From the NCBI GenBank assembly GCA_009775195.1, contig VSPF01000049.1:1-16779 (forward strand): 16,779 bases of DNA, in the 5' to 3' direction. A model generated the notes under the pieces. It did not search any database and was not told where the DNA came from. It worked only from the letters and a program-made list of their open reading frames with translations. The stretch comes from Muribaculaceae bacterium (GTDB taxonomy: Bacteria; Bacteroidota; Bacteroidia; Bacteroidales; Muribaculaceae). The position numbers and the translations under genes were made by a program. Below are positions 9,436-16,779 of the stretch, one piece after another (positions within the stretch are counted from its first letter, which is position 1; each line of letters begins with the position of its first letter).

Positions 9436-9469
9436 TTTAGGCTTGTAAACATGTCGAACAAGCCCTAAA
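9436..9469. promoter_or_regulatory. Interrupted inverted repeat, candidate operator of the regulator
   Basis: The left arm TTTAGGCTTGT (9436-9446) and right arm ACAAGCCCTAAA (9458-9469) are reverse complements except for one extra base in the right arm. They flank an 11-nt spacer that contains the palindrome ACATGT. The centre is about 100 nt upstream of the susC-like 2 start codon and about 130 nt upstream of the regulator start. This position, just upstream of candidate -7 elements for susC, fits an activator site for the AraC-family regulator encoded next to it. No U-tract follows in either direction, so it does not look like a terminator. Binding by this regulator is inferred only. Confidence 0.55.
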
Positions 9470-9525
9470 GTTCATTTTTATCCCTTTTTGACTAAAAATA
9501 TCACTTAACAACCAACTTTTACCTA

Positions 9526-9555
9526 TTTGTGTATCTCGAATATTCACTACCTTTG
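9526..9555 (+). promoter_or_regulatory. Bacteroides-type promoter of the regulator gene
   Basis: TTTG at 9526-9529 and TACCTTTG at 9548-9555 match the Bacteroidota -33 (TTTG) and -7 (TAnnTTTG) elements, with 18 nt between them. Transcription would start near 9560-9564, giving a leader of about 20 nt before the ATG at 9582. The good match to both elements suggests a constitutive basal promoter, expected for a sensor that must be present before induction. Confidence 0.7.
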
Positions 9556-9581
9556 CATCAGTTGTTAGAAAACCTTAATCC

Positions 9582-12419
9582 ATGAACAATATTCTGTCTA
9601 TACTGTTTGTTCTGCTTGTTTCAATACCCTGCATCGCCAGCGACATGAAAGCGCGTTATCTGCCGACGCTGAGCCAGATTCCGGAACACAACATAACATA
9701 CATTTTCCGCGACCGAGACGGCTACATGTGGTATGGCGCGGTAAACACGCTATACCGCGACGACGGCTACAACATCGAGACTATCAAGATTGGCGCCGAC
9801 TGCATGATTCGCGACGTATCGCAAGACCTCGACGGCAACCTATGGGTCTCGACCGACAAGGGCGCGTATGTAATCGACGGCAAAAACTATCAGATAAACG
9901 TGTTCGACGCCGGTAGGCTCAAAGGCCACCCGGTCAATAATACTTTCTTTACCTCTGACGGCTCCGCCTGGGTCAACCAGTACGGCGTACTGCACCGCTA
10001 CGACAGCGACCGCAAGTGGGTAAAAGACTATCCCATAGCCGGTAAGGGCAACAAGGGATATGTAACCGGGTTTAGCGAACGCGCCCCCGGCGACATTTTC
10101 ATGACATGCTATTCCAACGGTGTGTACCGCTACAACAGGGCACGTGACATTTTCGAAATGTTTGCGCCGACCGACAGCGACATCAAACTCGGATACTTGC
10201 TCTACGACGAAAAAAACGACTGCTTCTGGACCAACGACCACGAGGGCACGATGTACCGCTTCGACCCCTACCCGGCCCCGACAGAGCCTATCTTCGTGCC
10301 ATCAGACATAACCCACCACAAGACTCCCAATGTCAAAGAGCGCGTACACGACTTCACTCTCGACCAAGACCTCGGATACCTGTGGTGCATAACACGCAAC
10401 CATCTGCTTGCCTTCGAACCGACACCCGACGGCCATCTCAAGCCGCTCGAACTCGATATATGCAACGACTTCGAGGGCGTATCAGTCCATGACGTAGTCG
10501 CATCACCCGGTCTGCTATGGGTCGCTTCATTCGACCAGCCGTGCACCGTGGTTTCACTACATAATAATAATGTAAGCTTCGACCCGCTCAACCTGCTGCA
10601 GCAAAGGTCGGGCAACCGCCCCCTCATCACACACCTGACGCAAGACAGCGACAGCGACCTGATATGGATGTTGCAATTGCGCACCGGCCTGGTTCTCTAC
10701 GACCGCAAGCACAACAAGCTGGTTTACAACGACGAAACACCGACAACGAAGAAAATGCGCCTCAATGTGGCCAACAACATGGCGCCTTCGCCACACTACG
10801 ACGGCATCTGGGTCGCACAAGAACGCCGAGGCATGCTGAGAGCAATCGCTCAAAAAAATCTCAACATGATTTCGGAAGACTCCATAATACTTACCAGCGC
10901 GGTCGACCACTCGATGAGGGTCAACGCCATCCACGAAGACTCCCGTGGGCGCGTATGGGCGGCAACGTCGAGGGGGCTTTTCGTCTACAACCTTGGCAAC
11001 AAAGGTTTCGACCTGCGCATGCCGTCGCTTCGCACAGGCTCGTCAATCGTTGAGGATGACAACCATAATATATGGCTTGCTGCAAGAGACAGTTGCATAT
11101 ATAAATTCCCGGCCGCCGACATACACAGCCGGGTACGCTACGAAATACCCGGATTTTTCTCGGCAATAACCACGGCCGACAACAACAAACTATGGATTGG
11201 CACCGACGACGGCAGCCTGTTCCTCTTCGACCCGGAAGCCAACACATATTCCGAGCACACTGCCCTCTGCGGCCTGCTCCAGGCCCCAATCATCAACATT
11301 CTGCCAGGGCCCGACAATAAGGTCTGGGTGCTGTCGGAGCAACGCCTCGTGGAATATCACCCTGACACTCAGACATTCAACCTATATAAAGGCGGCATCG
11401 ACATCGAGGCCGAACGTTTCCTGGCCGCGTCGTCGACAAGCAACGGCAACCTGCTACTCGGCACAATAGGCGGCCTTGACTATATCTCGCCCGACAACAT
11501 TCCCGACACCGTGGCAACGTCGATGAAACCGCACGTGACAGACGTGACCGTAGAAGGCAAATCGAGGCTATTTACCGACATCGACACCGCCTACGACCCC
11601 AAGGAGCTGAATATCAGCTCCGAAGACCGCAACATCGTCTTTCACCTCAGCAATCACGACAACATCAACGCCGACAAAGTGCGATATGCTTACCGCATGA
11701 AGGGCTTCGACAAGCAATGGTCATACACCAAGCGCGGAAGCAACAAGGCCACCTACAGCTATCTGCCCAAGGGCAAATACACGCTCGAAGTGAAGGTCTG
11801 CGACTCGCATAATCGGTGGTCTGACCCGGTCAACGTCATGACCGTCAACCGCAAGCCGGCACTCTACGAAACCTGGTGGGCATACTGCATTTTCATCCTC
11901 ATAGCCATCGGCATCATCACCTACGCCGTACTCCGCTACCGCACACATCTATATAATGAAAACCAGGGAATGTGGTCTGACAGCACCGAGATGATAAAGA
12001 TGCGTCAATATCTCGAAAGCCCGGTATCGCTCCCCGACGAGGAGTTCCGACACCTCGACAGCCTGCTTGTCAGCAAAGCCACCGAAGTGGTCGAGGCGCA
12101 CCTCGCCGAACCCGAGTTCGACGTCAACGACCTCGCTTCAGGGTGCAACATGTCGCGCTCGTCGTTCACGCGCAAGATTAAGGCCATCACCAACCTGACA
12201 CCGCTCGAATTTATCAAAGATATCAAGATGAAGCATGCACGCCACATGCTCGAGAGCCAGAACTACACTGTGAGCGAAGTCGCCGAAAAACTCGGATTTG
12301 CCAACCGCCGCTACTTCACCGCATCGTTCAGAAAAGCCACAGGACTCAACCCGTCGGAGTATCTGCGCGACAAACACGAAGATACCAAAGATGACGAAAA
12401 CAAGCCAGAAGAGGGCTAA
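9582..12419 (+). CDS. Membrane-spanning PUL regulator: Reg_prop propellers, Y_Y_Y, one TM helix, AraC DNA-binding domain; no kinase or receiver
   Basis: A 945-residue regulator. Signal peptide at about 1-20 (SIPCIAS). The periplasmic sensor at about 25-640 shows roughly 14 Reg_prop-like repeats (for example DVSQDLDGNLWVSTDKG at 78-94, AIHEDSRGRVWAATSRGLF at 449-467, ADNNKLWIGTDDG at 532-544), enough for two seven-bladed propellers. A Y_Y_Y domain follows (about 685-756: RYAYRMKGFDKQW, YSYLPKGKYTLEVKV), then one transmembrane helix (about 765-784). An AraC domain with two helix-turn-helix units closes the protein (about 846-930: DVNDLASGCNMSRSSFTRKI; TVSEVAEKLGFANRRYF). Hybrid two-component systems of PULs have histidine kinase, ATPase and receiver domains between membrane and AraC; here only about 60 linker residues are present, with no H-box, ATP-binding motif or phospho-acceptor context. 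Inferred role: binds a periplasmic oligosaccharide and activates the divergent susCD operon directly, as a one-component sensor reminiscent of SusR-type regulators. The kinase loss is seen; the mechanism is inference. Confidence 0.9.
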   Translation: MNNILSILFVLLVSIPCIASDMKARYLPTLSQIPEHNITYIFRDRDGYMWYGAVNTLYRDDGYNIETIKIGADCMIRDVSQDLDGNLWVSTDKGAYVIDGKNYQINVFDAGRLKGHPVNNTFFTSDGSAWVNQYGVLHRYDSDRKWVKDYPIAGKGNKGYVTGFSERAPGDIFMTCYSNGVYRYNRARDIFEMFAPTDSDIKLGYLLYDEKNDCFWTNDHEGTMYRFDPYPAPTEPIFVPSDITHHKTPNVKERVHDFTLDQDLGYLWCITRNHLLAFEPTPDGHLKPLELDICNDFEGVSVHDVVASPGLLWVASFDQPCTVVSLHNNNVSFDPLNLLQQRSGNRPLITHLTQDSDSDLIWMLQLRTGLVLYDRKHNKLVYNDETPTTKKMRLNVANNMAPSPHYDGIWVAQERRGMLRAIAQKNLNMISEDSIILTSAVDHSMRVNAIHEDSRGRVWAATSRGLFVYNLGNKGFDLRMPSLRTGSSIVEDDNHNIWLAARDSCIYKFPAADIHSRVRYEIPGFFSAITTADNNKLWIGTDDGSLFLFDPEANTYSEHTALCGLLQAPIINILPGPDNKVWVLSEQRLVEYHPDTQTFNLYKGGIDIEAERFLAASSTSNGNLLLGTIGGLDYISPDNIPDTVATSMKPHVTDVTVEGKSRLFTDIDTAYDPKELNISSEDRNIVFHLSNHDNINADKVRYAYRMKGFDKQWSYTKRGSNKATYSYLPKGKYTLEVKVCDSHNRWSDPVNVMTVNRKPALYETWWAYCIFILIAIGIITYAVLRYRTHLYNENQGMWSDSTEMIKMRQYLESPVSLPDEEFRHLDSLLVSKATEVVEAHLAEPEFDVNDLASGCNMSRSSFTRKIKAITNLTPLEFIKDIKMKHARHMLESQNYTVSEVAEKLGFANRRYFTASFRKATGLNPSEYLRDKHEDTKDDENKPEEG

Positions 12420-12443
12420 TTTTCGCTCAAATTACCCGATAAG

Positions 12444-12487
12444 TCCGTTTTTAACCTTTTACGATTTGGTTTAAAACGGATTTTTTC
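12444..12487 (+). terminator. Intrinsic terminator after the regulator gene
   Basis: TCCGTTTTTAACC (12444-12456) pairs with GGTTTAAAACGGA (12468-12480): 12 of 13 positions pair, with one T-T mismatch, around an 11-nt loop. TTTTTTC (12481-12487) follows at once. It starts 24 nt after the regulator stop. Only the plus strand has the U-tract. It should separate the regulator transcript from the GH2-PL11 genes. Confidence 0.8.
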
Positions 12488-12498
12488 TTTAATATTTG

Positions 12499-12506
12499 CA
12501 ACTTTG
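12499..12506 (+). promoter_or_regulatory. Candidate -7 element of the GH2-PL11 operon
   Basis: CAACTTTG followed by CA resembles the regulator's TACCTTTGCA and the consensus TAnnTTTG, with one mismatch. It sits 28 nt before the GH2 ATG and just after the terminator, so a fresh promoter is expected here. No clear TTTG -33 element is found at the right distance, because that position is occupied by the terminator stem; the promoter may be weak or activator-dependent. Confidence 0.4.
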
Positions 12507-12534
12507 CAGTGTTACCACCTTACATCTGACAAGC

Positions 12535-15012
12535 ATGAAACAAATAAAACAAAAAGTCAGTTTCAATATAGGCAAAATCGGTCTGGGCACAGCCCTTGTG
12601 GCCATGCTTGCCTCGACCTCGTTCGAGGCCGTCGCCGCCGTCGCCGACAGTCCGCGAACCGTCGTGCCTGCCAACAACGATTGGCGATTCCATGCCGGCG
12701 TCCTTGCCGGGGCAGAAGCCGTCGGTCTCGACGACAGCTCGTGGCAGCCGGTGCGCCTACCTCATGATTTCCAAATCCACCAGCCGTGGGTAGAACCCTC
12801 GCCCGACGAAAAACCCGACGAGGACAACCCTATGGCCAACATCCGCAGCCGCTTAAGTGCCCGAGCCTTCAAGGAAATGGGCCAAGGCTGGTACCGCAAG
12901 ACTTTCGTAGCACCCAAAGACTGGGAAGGAAAGCGCGTAATAATCGATTTCGAGGGGCTGCTGCTCGTAGGCGATGTCTATCTCAATGGCGAACGCATCG
13001 GCGGCACCGACTACGGCTATCTCGGATTTGATGCCGACATAAGCAAAAAACTCAAATACGGCCAGGAAAACGTACTTGCCGTCAAGGCCGACACCGGCAA
13101 GCCCGAAAATTCGCGTTGGTACACCGGTGCCGGTCTCTACCGCGACGTCAACTTCATCATCACCGACCCGGCCCAGTATTTCGTCCGTAATCCATTCGCC
13201 ATCACCACACCGGTCGTCTCTCCCGAAAAATCGACAGTCGTAATCGACGCCGAATTAGCCAACTACGTAAAAGACGACAGCGTGCGTGTAGGCATCGAAA
13301 TACTCGCTCCCGACGGTGGCAAGGTCTACTCGAAAACCACTCCACACTGGCTCAACCGCAAGCAGGCAGTCCGCGAGTTCCGTCTCGACAGCCTCGAACT
13401 CAACGACGTGAAACTATGGGATACCGAGTCGCCAAACCTCTACACCATGGTCGCCACAATCTACCGCCCCGACGGCAGCGTGGCCGACCAACTGAGTGAG
13501 CGTTTCGGCGTACGCAAAATCGAATTCTCGCCCGAATACGGCTTCAAACTCAACGGCAAGAAAGTGCTCCTCAAGGGCATAGCCAACCACCACACACTCG
13601 GCGCACTCGGCGCGGCAGCCTACCCCCGTGCAATCGAGAAGCGTATCGACATGCTCAAAGACTTTGGCTTCAACCACATACGCACGTCTCACAACCCATA
13701 TAGCAAATCATTCCTCGACCTCTGCGACGAAAAAGGCATACTCGTCGTCGACGAGCTTTACGACAAATGGACAACCCAGTTTGCCGGCGGACGCAAAGAC
13801 TGGACCGAGCTGTGGCAGCACGACGTGCCCGAATGGGTGCGCCGCGACCGCAACCATCCCTCGGTTGTTTTCTGGAGCCTCGGCAACGAGCTGCAGCTCA
13901 TACCCGACCTGCCCTTCAACGACTGGGGCGTGACTCCTTACAAGCTTCAGAAAGAGTTGCTTAACCGCTACGACAAGACTCGCCCTGTAACCGTGGCAAT
14001 GCATCCGCGAGGCCGCAACGAGCACACCGACAGCCTGCCGGCACCGTTGGTGATGGAAACCGACATCGCAGCATACAACTACCGCTACATGTACTTCCCC
14101 GGCGACAGTCGCCGCTTCCCATGGATGATGTTCTACCAGAGCGAGGCCAACACATCGAACATGGGCCCCAACTACTTCGACATGGACCTCGACAAAGTCC
14201 TCGGCCTTGCATACTGGGGCATGATTGACTACTTCGGCGAGTCGCTTGGATGGCCCGCAAAAGGCTGGGTTAATGGCGTTTTCGATATTTCCCTCGAGCC
14301 AAAGCCTCAAGCATATTTTCTGCGTAGCTTCTTCAAACCCGACGAACCAATTGTACGAATTGCCGTCGTTGACGACGCTGCAAGCGTGATTTGGAACGAC
14401 GTTCAGGTCGGCACCAAGACCCAGTCGTCGCACTGGAACCGCAAAGAAGGCTCGAAAGTCAACCTCTACACCTACACCAACGGCGACGAAGTCGAACTTT
14501 TTATCAACGGTAAAAGCCTTGGTCGTCGCACCAACAACGTTGCAAATTCGAAAGAACACAACCGCATTTATTGGAAGGATATCCCCTATCAGAAAGGCAA
14601 TATCGAGGCCCGCGCTTATCGTAAAGGCGAGAGCAAACCTATAGCTGTTCACCGCGTAGAAACCTCTAACCCCGCCGTAAAACTCGCTGCCAACGCCGAC
14701 AACGCCGACTGGAAGGCTGACGGCCAAGACCTGCAGCACATACGCATACACGCCGTCGACAGCAAGAACCGTCGCGACTACGGCGCATCGCAACGCCTCA
14801 AATTCGCCGTCGAGGGGCCCGCCGAAATCATCGGTGTAATCAACGGCGACCTCAGCAGCAATGAGCTTACCGTCGGCGACAACCGCAGCCTCGCTGCAGG
14901 CAGTTGCGCCGTCATTCTGCGCTCGACGGGCCAACCCGGCGAAGTCATCTTCACCGCCACCGCCGAAGATGCAAAACTCAAACCCGCAAAACTTAAATTT
15001 TACACCAAATAA
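12535..15012 (+). CDS. Secreted GH2 family glycoside hydrolase, probable beta-galactosidase
   Basis: An 825-residue retaining glycoside hydrolase of family 2, which cleaves terminal beta-linked sugars. The start is the ATG at 12535 (MKQIKQK), followed by a type I signal peptide (hydrophobic about 15-29, cleavage near AVAA at 32-35), so it is probably periplasmic. Domains: jelly-roll sugar-binding (about 45-215: LPHDF, GQGWYRKTF, YLNGERIGG, RWYTGAGLYRDV), Ig-like (about 216-328), TIM barrel (about 330-600) with HIRTSHNPYS (381-390), acid/base Glu452 in FWSLGNE and predicted nucleophile Glu537 in FYQSEAN, then a DUF4982-like domain and C-terminal Ig-like modules (LFINGKSLGRR at 655-665). Both catalytic glutamates are present. 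The DUF4982 architecture is common in beta-galactosidases of Bacteroidota PULs, including pectin RG-I loci; beta-glucuronidase or another GH2 activity cannot be excluded. The PL11 gene starts 20 nt downstream, so the two form an operon. Confidence 0.92.
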   Translation: MKQIKQKVSFNIGKIGLGTALVAMLASTSFEAVAAVADSPRTVVPANNDWRFHAGVLAGAEAVGLDDSSWQPVRLPHDFQIHQPWVEPSPDEKPDEDNPMANIRSRLSARAFKEMGQGWYRKTFVAPKDWEGKRVIIDFEGLLLVGDVYLNGERIGGTDYGYLGFDADISKKLKYGQENVLAVKADTGKPENSRWYTGAGLYRDVNFIITDPAQYFVRNPFAITTPVVSPEKSTVVIDAELANYVKDDSVRVGIEILAPDGGKVYSKTTPHWLNRKQAVREFRLDSLELNDVKLWDTESPNLYTMVATIYRPDGSVADQLSERFGVRKIEFSPEYGFKLNGKKVLLKGIANHHTLGALGAAAYPRAIEKRIDMLKDFGFNHIRTSHNPYSKSFLDLCDEKGILVVDELYDKWTTQFAGGRKDWTELWQHDVPEWVRRDRNHPSVVFWSLGNELQLIPDLPFNDWGVTPYKLQKELLNRYDKTRPVTVAMHPRGRNEHTDSLPAPLVMETDIAAYNYRYMYFPGDSRRFPWMMFYQSEANTSNMGPNYFDMDLDKVLGLAYWGMIDYFGESLGWPAKGWVNGVFDISLEPKPQAYFLRSFFKPDEPIVRIAVVDDAASVIWNDVQVGTKTQSSHWNRKEGSKVNLYTYTNGDEVELFINGKSLGRRTNNVANSKEHNRIYWKDIPYQKGNIEARAYRKGESKPIAVHRVETSNPAVKLAANADNADWKADGQDLQHIRIHAVDSKNRRDYGASQRLKFAVEGPAEIIGVINGDLSSNELTVGDNRSLAAGSCAVILRSTGQPGEVIFTATAEDAKLKPAKLKFYTK

Positions 15013-15032
15013 AACCATTCGTCATCAACACA

Positions 15033-16779
15033 ATGCGAAAAATCCAATACCTATTGCCCCTACTGGCCCTCGGCACCTTGCAGGCCGAGGCACAGGCAAA
15101 ATATGACTTCACCAAACTACAGCGCGAAAAGCTCGGACGTGGCGTTGTGGCTGTGCGCGAAAATCCGTCGCGTGTAGCTGTATCGTGGCGTTACCTCGAG
15201 TCCGACCCCGAGAACCAGGCATTCGACGTATATCGTAACGGCAAGAAAGTCAACGCCAAGCCCATCACCGATGCCACATTCTTTACCGACAACTACACGG
15301 GTAACGGCGAGGCAAAATACGAAATTCGCGCTCTCAAGGGCGACAAAACCGTCGCAAGCTACACCCTGCCTGCCGACGCGCCCACGGGCTATATAAACAT
15401 CCCGCTCCAGCGCCCCGAACTCGGCGTCGACCCCTTCGGCAAAGAATATTTCTATAATGCCAACGACGCCTCTATCGGCGACGTCGATGGCGACGGAGAG
15501 TACGAAATCATACTCAAATGGGACCCCACCAACTCGCACGACAACGCCCACAACGGCTTTACAGGCCCAACATATTTTGACTGCTACGAACTCGACGGCA
15601 CACTCAAATGGCGCATCGACCTTGGCGAGAACATCCGCTCTGGCGCGCACTACACACAGTTCCTCGTTGCCGATTTCGACGGCGACGGCAAGGCCGAACT
15701 GATTTGCCGCACTGCCGACGGCACCCAGGACGGCCAGGGCAAAGTCATTGGCGACCGCCGTGCCGACTGGCGCAACCTCAACGGCCGCATCGTCTCAGGC
15801 CCCGAATACCTCTCGGTATTCAATGGCGAGACCGGTGCCGAAATGGCCACAGTCGACTACATACCACCTCGCGGCAACATCAAGGACTGGGGCGACGGCT
15901 ATGCCAACCGCTCCGACCGCTTCCTGGCAGCAGTGGCTTACGTCGACGGCGTGCGCCCCTCCGCAGTCATGGCTCGCGGCTACTACACCCGCAGCGTTCT
16001 CGCAGCCTACGACTGGGACGGTAAGGACCTCAAAGTAAAATGGGTATTCGACTCCAATACTCCCGGCAACGAGGCTTACGCCGGACAGGGCAACCACAAC
16101 CTGCGCGTTGCCGATGTCGACGGCGACGGGTGCGACGAAATCATCTACGGCCAGATGGCTGTCGACAACGACGGCAACGGCCTCTACTCTACCGGCATGT
16201 ACCACGGCGACGCTATCCACCTGCTATCCGACATAAACGACGAGAAATACTACGTGTGGGGCTGCCACGAGAACAAAAAAGACGGCACGACCCTGCGCGA
16301 AGCCGCTACCGGAAAGGTCATCCTGCAATACCCCAGCGACAAGGACATAGGCCGCTGCATGGCTGCCGACATCGACCCCAACTATCCCGGTGTCGAGCTA
16401 TGGTCGCCAAACAGTGGCGGCGTGCGCTCGTTCGACGGGAAAGTAATCAGCAAGCAGGGCGACTTCAAAAACGAAATTTCGGCCAAAGTCCCTGTCAACA
16501 TGGCTGTCTGGTGGGACGGCGACCTGCTCCGCGAAATGCTCGACAAAAACGTCATAAGCAAATACAACTGGAAAACCGGCGAAATGGAGAACATGCTCGT
16601 CATGGAAGACTGCATGTGGAACAACGACACCAAGGGCAACCCGGCCATCCAGGGCGACATACTCGGCGACTGGCGCGAGGAAGTGCTCATCCGCACCGCC
16701 GACAACCAGAACCTGCGTCTCTACGTCACCACAATACCCACCGACTACCGCTTCCATACCTTCCTCGGCGACCCCGCCC
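15033..16779 (+). CDS. PL11 rhamnogalacturonan lyase, C-terminus cut by window edge
   Basis: Polysaccharide lyase family 11 enzyme, which cleaves the rhamnogalacturonan-I backbone by beta-elimination between rhamnose and galacturonate. The ATG at 15033 starts a frame open to the window end (582 residues plus one base); family members have about 600-620, so only a short tail is missing. A type I signal peptide (LLPLLALGTLQAEAQA, cleavage near 20-22) has no lipobox, which suggests a periplasmic or secreted enzyme. An N-terminal beta-sheet domain (about 36-123, starting GRGVVAV) precedes the eight-bladed propeller catalytic domain. DxDGDG calcium-binding motifs are at about 150-155, 214-219 and 361-366, and family segments include AGQGNHNLRVADVDGDG (350-366), GMYHGDAIHL (388-397) and RCMAADIDP further on. 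This is the gene that points most directly to the target glycan. It shares an operon with the GH2 gene 20 nt upstream. Confidence 0.93.
   Translation, partial: MRKIQYLLPLLALGTLQAEAQAKYDFTKLQREKLGRGVVAVRENPSRVAVSWRYLESDPENQAFDVYRNGKKVNAKPITDATFFTDNYTGNGEAKYEIRALKGDKTVASYTLPADAPTGYINIPLQRPELGVDPFGKEYFYNANDASIGDVDGDGEYEIILKWDPTNSHDNAHNGFTGPTYFDCYELDGTLKWRIDLGENIRSGAHYTQFLVADFDGDGKAELICRTADGTQDGQGKVIGDRRADWRNLNGRIVSGPEYLSVFNGETGAEMATVDYIPPRGNIKDWGDGYANRSDRFLAAVAYVDGVRPSAVMARGYYTRSVLAAYDWDGKDLKVKWVFDSNTPGNEAYAGQGNHNLRVADVDGDGCDEIIYGQMAVDNDGNGLYSTGMYHGDAIHLLSDINDEKYYVWGCHENKKDGTTLREAATGKVILQYPSDKDIGRCMAADIDPNYPGVELWSPNSGGVRSFDGKVISKQGDFKNEISAKVPVNMAVWWDGDLLREMLDKNVISKYNWKTGEMENMLVMEDCMWNNDTKGNPAIQGDILGDWREEVLIRTADNQNLRLYVTTIPTDYRFHTFLGDPA

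Larger units (their letters stand above)
9353..9581. promoter_or_regulatory. Divergent intergenic control region between susC-like 2 and the regulator gene
   Basis: This 229-nt AT-rich stretch separates the leftward susCD operon from the rightward regulator. It contains no plausible gene. It holds a Bacteroides-type promoter on the plus strand next to the regulator, a long interrupted inverted repeat in the middle, and a tandem 10-mer close to the susC start. This is the usual place for activation sites in Bacteroidota PULs, where the regulator gene sits head-to-head with the susC gene it controls. Confidence 0.7.

Noticed and set aside
12528..12533. ACAAGC before the GH2 start as a half-site of the inverted repeat
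   Set aside because: Only six bases match, with no second arm, so chance is the simplest explanation.
12496..12534. TTG start for the GH2 gene, adding 13 residues
   Set aside because: The TTG lies within the candidate -7 region and the extra residues (QLCSVTTLHLTS) spoil the signal peptide. The ATG at 12535 gives a standard n-region (MKQIKQK) and hydrophobic core.
13708..15018. 436-residue open frame antisense to the GH2 gene
   Set aside because: It is a by-product of C-ending codon use and rarity of TTA, CTA and TCA in the real gene. Its translation is a low-complexity Val/Ala-rich sequence with no recognisable domain, while the sense strand encodes a clear GH2 enzyme.

Overview
This window looks like part of a polysaccharide utilisation locus (PUL) from a Bacteroidota gut commensal. 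Evidence: two SusC/SusD pairs, a Reg_prop/Y_Y_Y/AraC regulator, lipobox SusD proteins, Bacteroides-type promoter elements (TAnnTTTG) and no clear Shine-Dalgarno sequences. The GC content is fairly high (mid-50s by eye, not computed) and codons often end in C, which fits Muribaculaceae or a relative better than Bacteroides itself. The family assignment is inference.

Layout. Positions 1-9352 are one leftward (minus-strand) block of four tightly packed genes, in transcription order susC-like 2 (6194-9352), susD-like 2 (4128-6188), susC-like 1 (1273-4092), susD-like 1 (1-1251, cut by the window edge). The gaps are 5, 35 and 21 nt, so they are probably one operon. Positions 9353-9581 are an AT-rich divergent control region with a Bacteroides-type promoter for the regulator, a strong inverted repeat that is a good operator candidate, and a tandem 10-mer. 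Positions 9582-15012 and 15033 to the end are rightward: a 945-aa membrane-spanning AraC regulator, an intrinsic terminator, then a secreted GH2 glycosidase and a PL11 rhamnogalacturonan lyase (cut by the right edge), 20 nt apart.

How it works together (inference from known families): the PL11 enzyme points to the rhamnogalacturonan-I backbone of pectin as the target, and the GH2 enzyme would remove beta-linked sugars, probably galactose, from side chains or fragments. The two outer-membrane SusC/SusD pairs would capture and import oligosaccharides. The regulator would sense a fragment in the periplasm and activate the divergent susCD operon.

The most unusual element is the regulator. It has the sensor half (about 14 propeller blades and Y_Y_Y) and the AraC output of a hybrid two-component system, joined through one membrane helix with no histidine kinase or receiver between them. 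The second noteworthy point is the inverted repeat centred near 9452. I see no RNA genes, CRISPR arrays, insertion sequences or signs of recent mobility.
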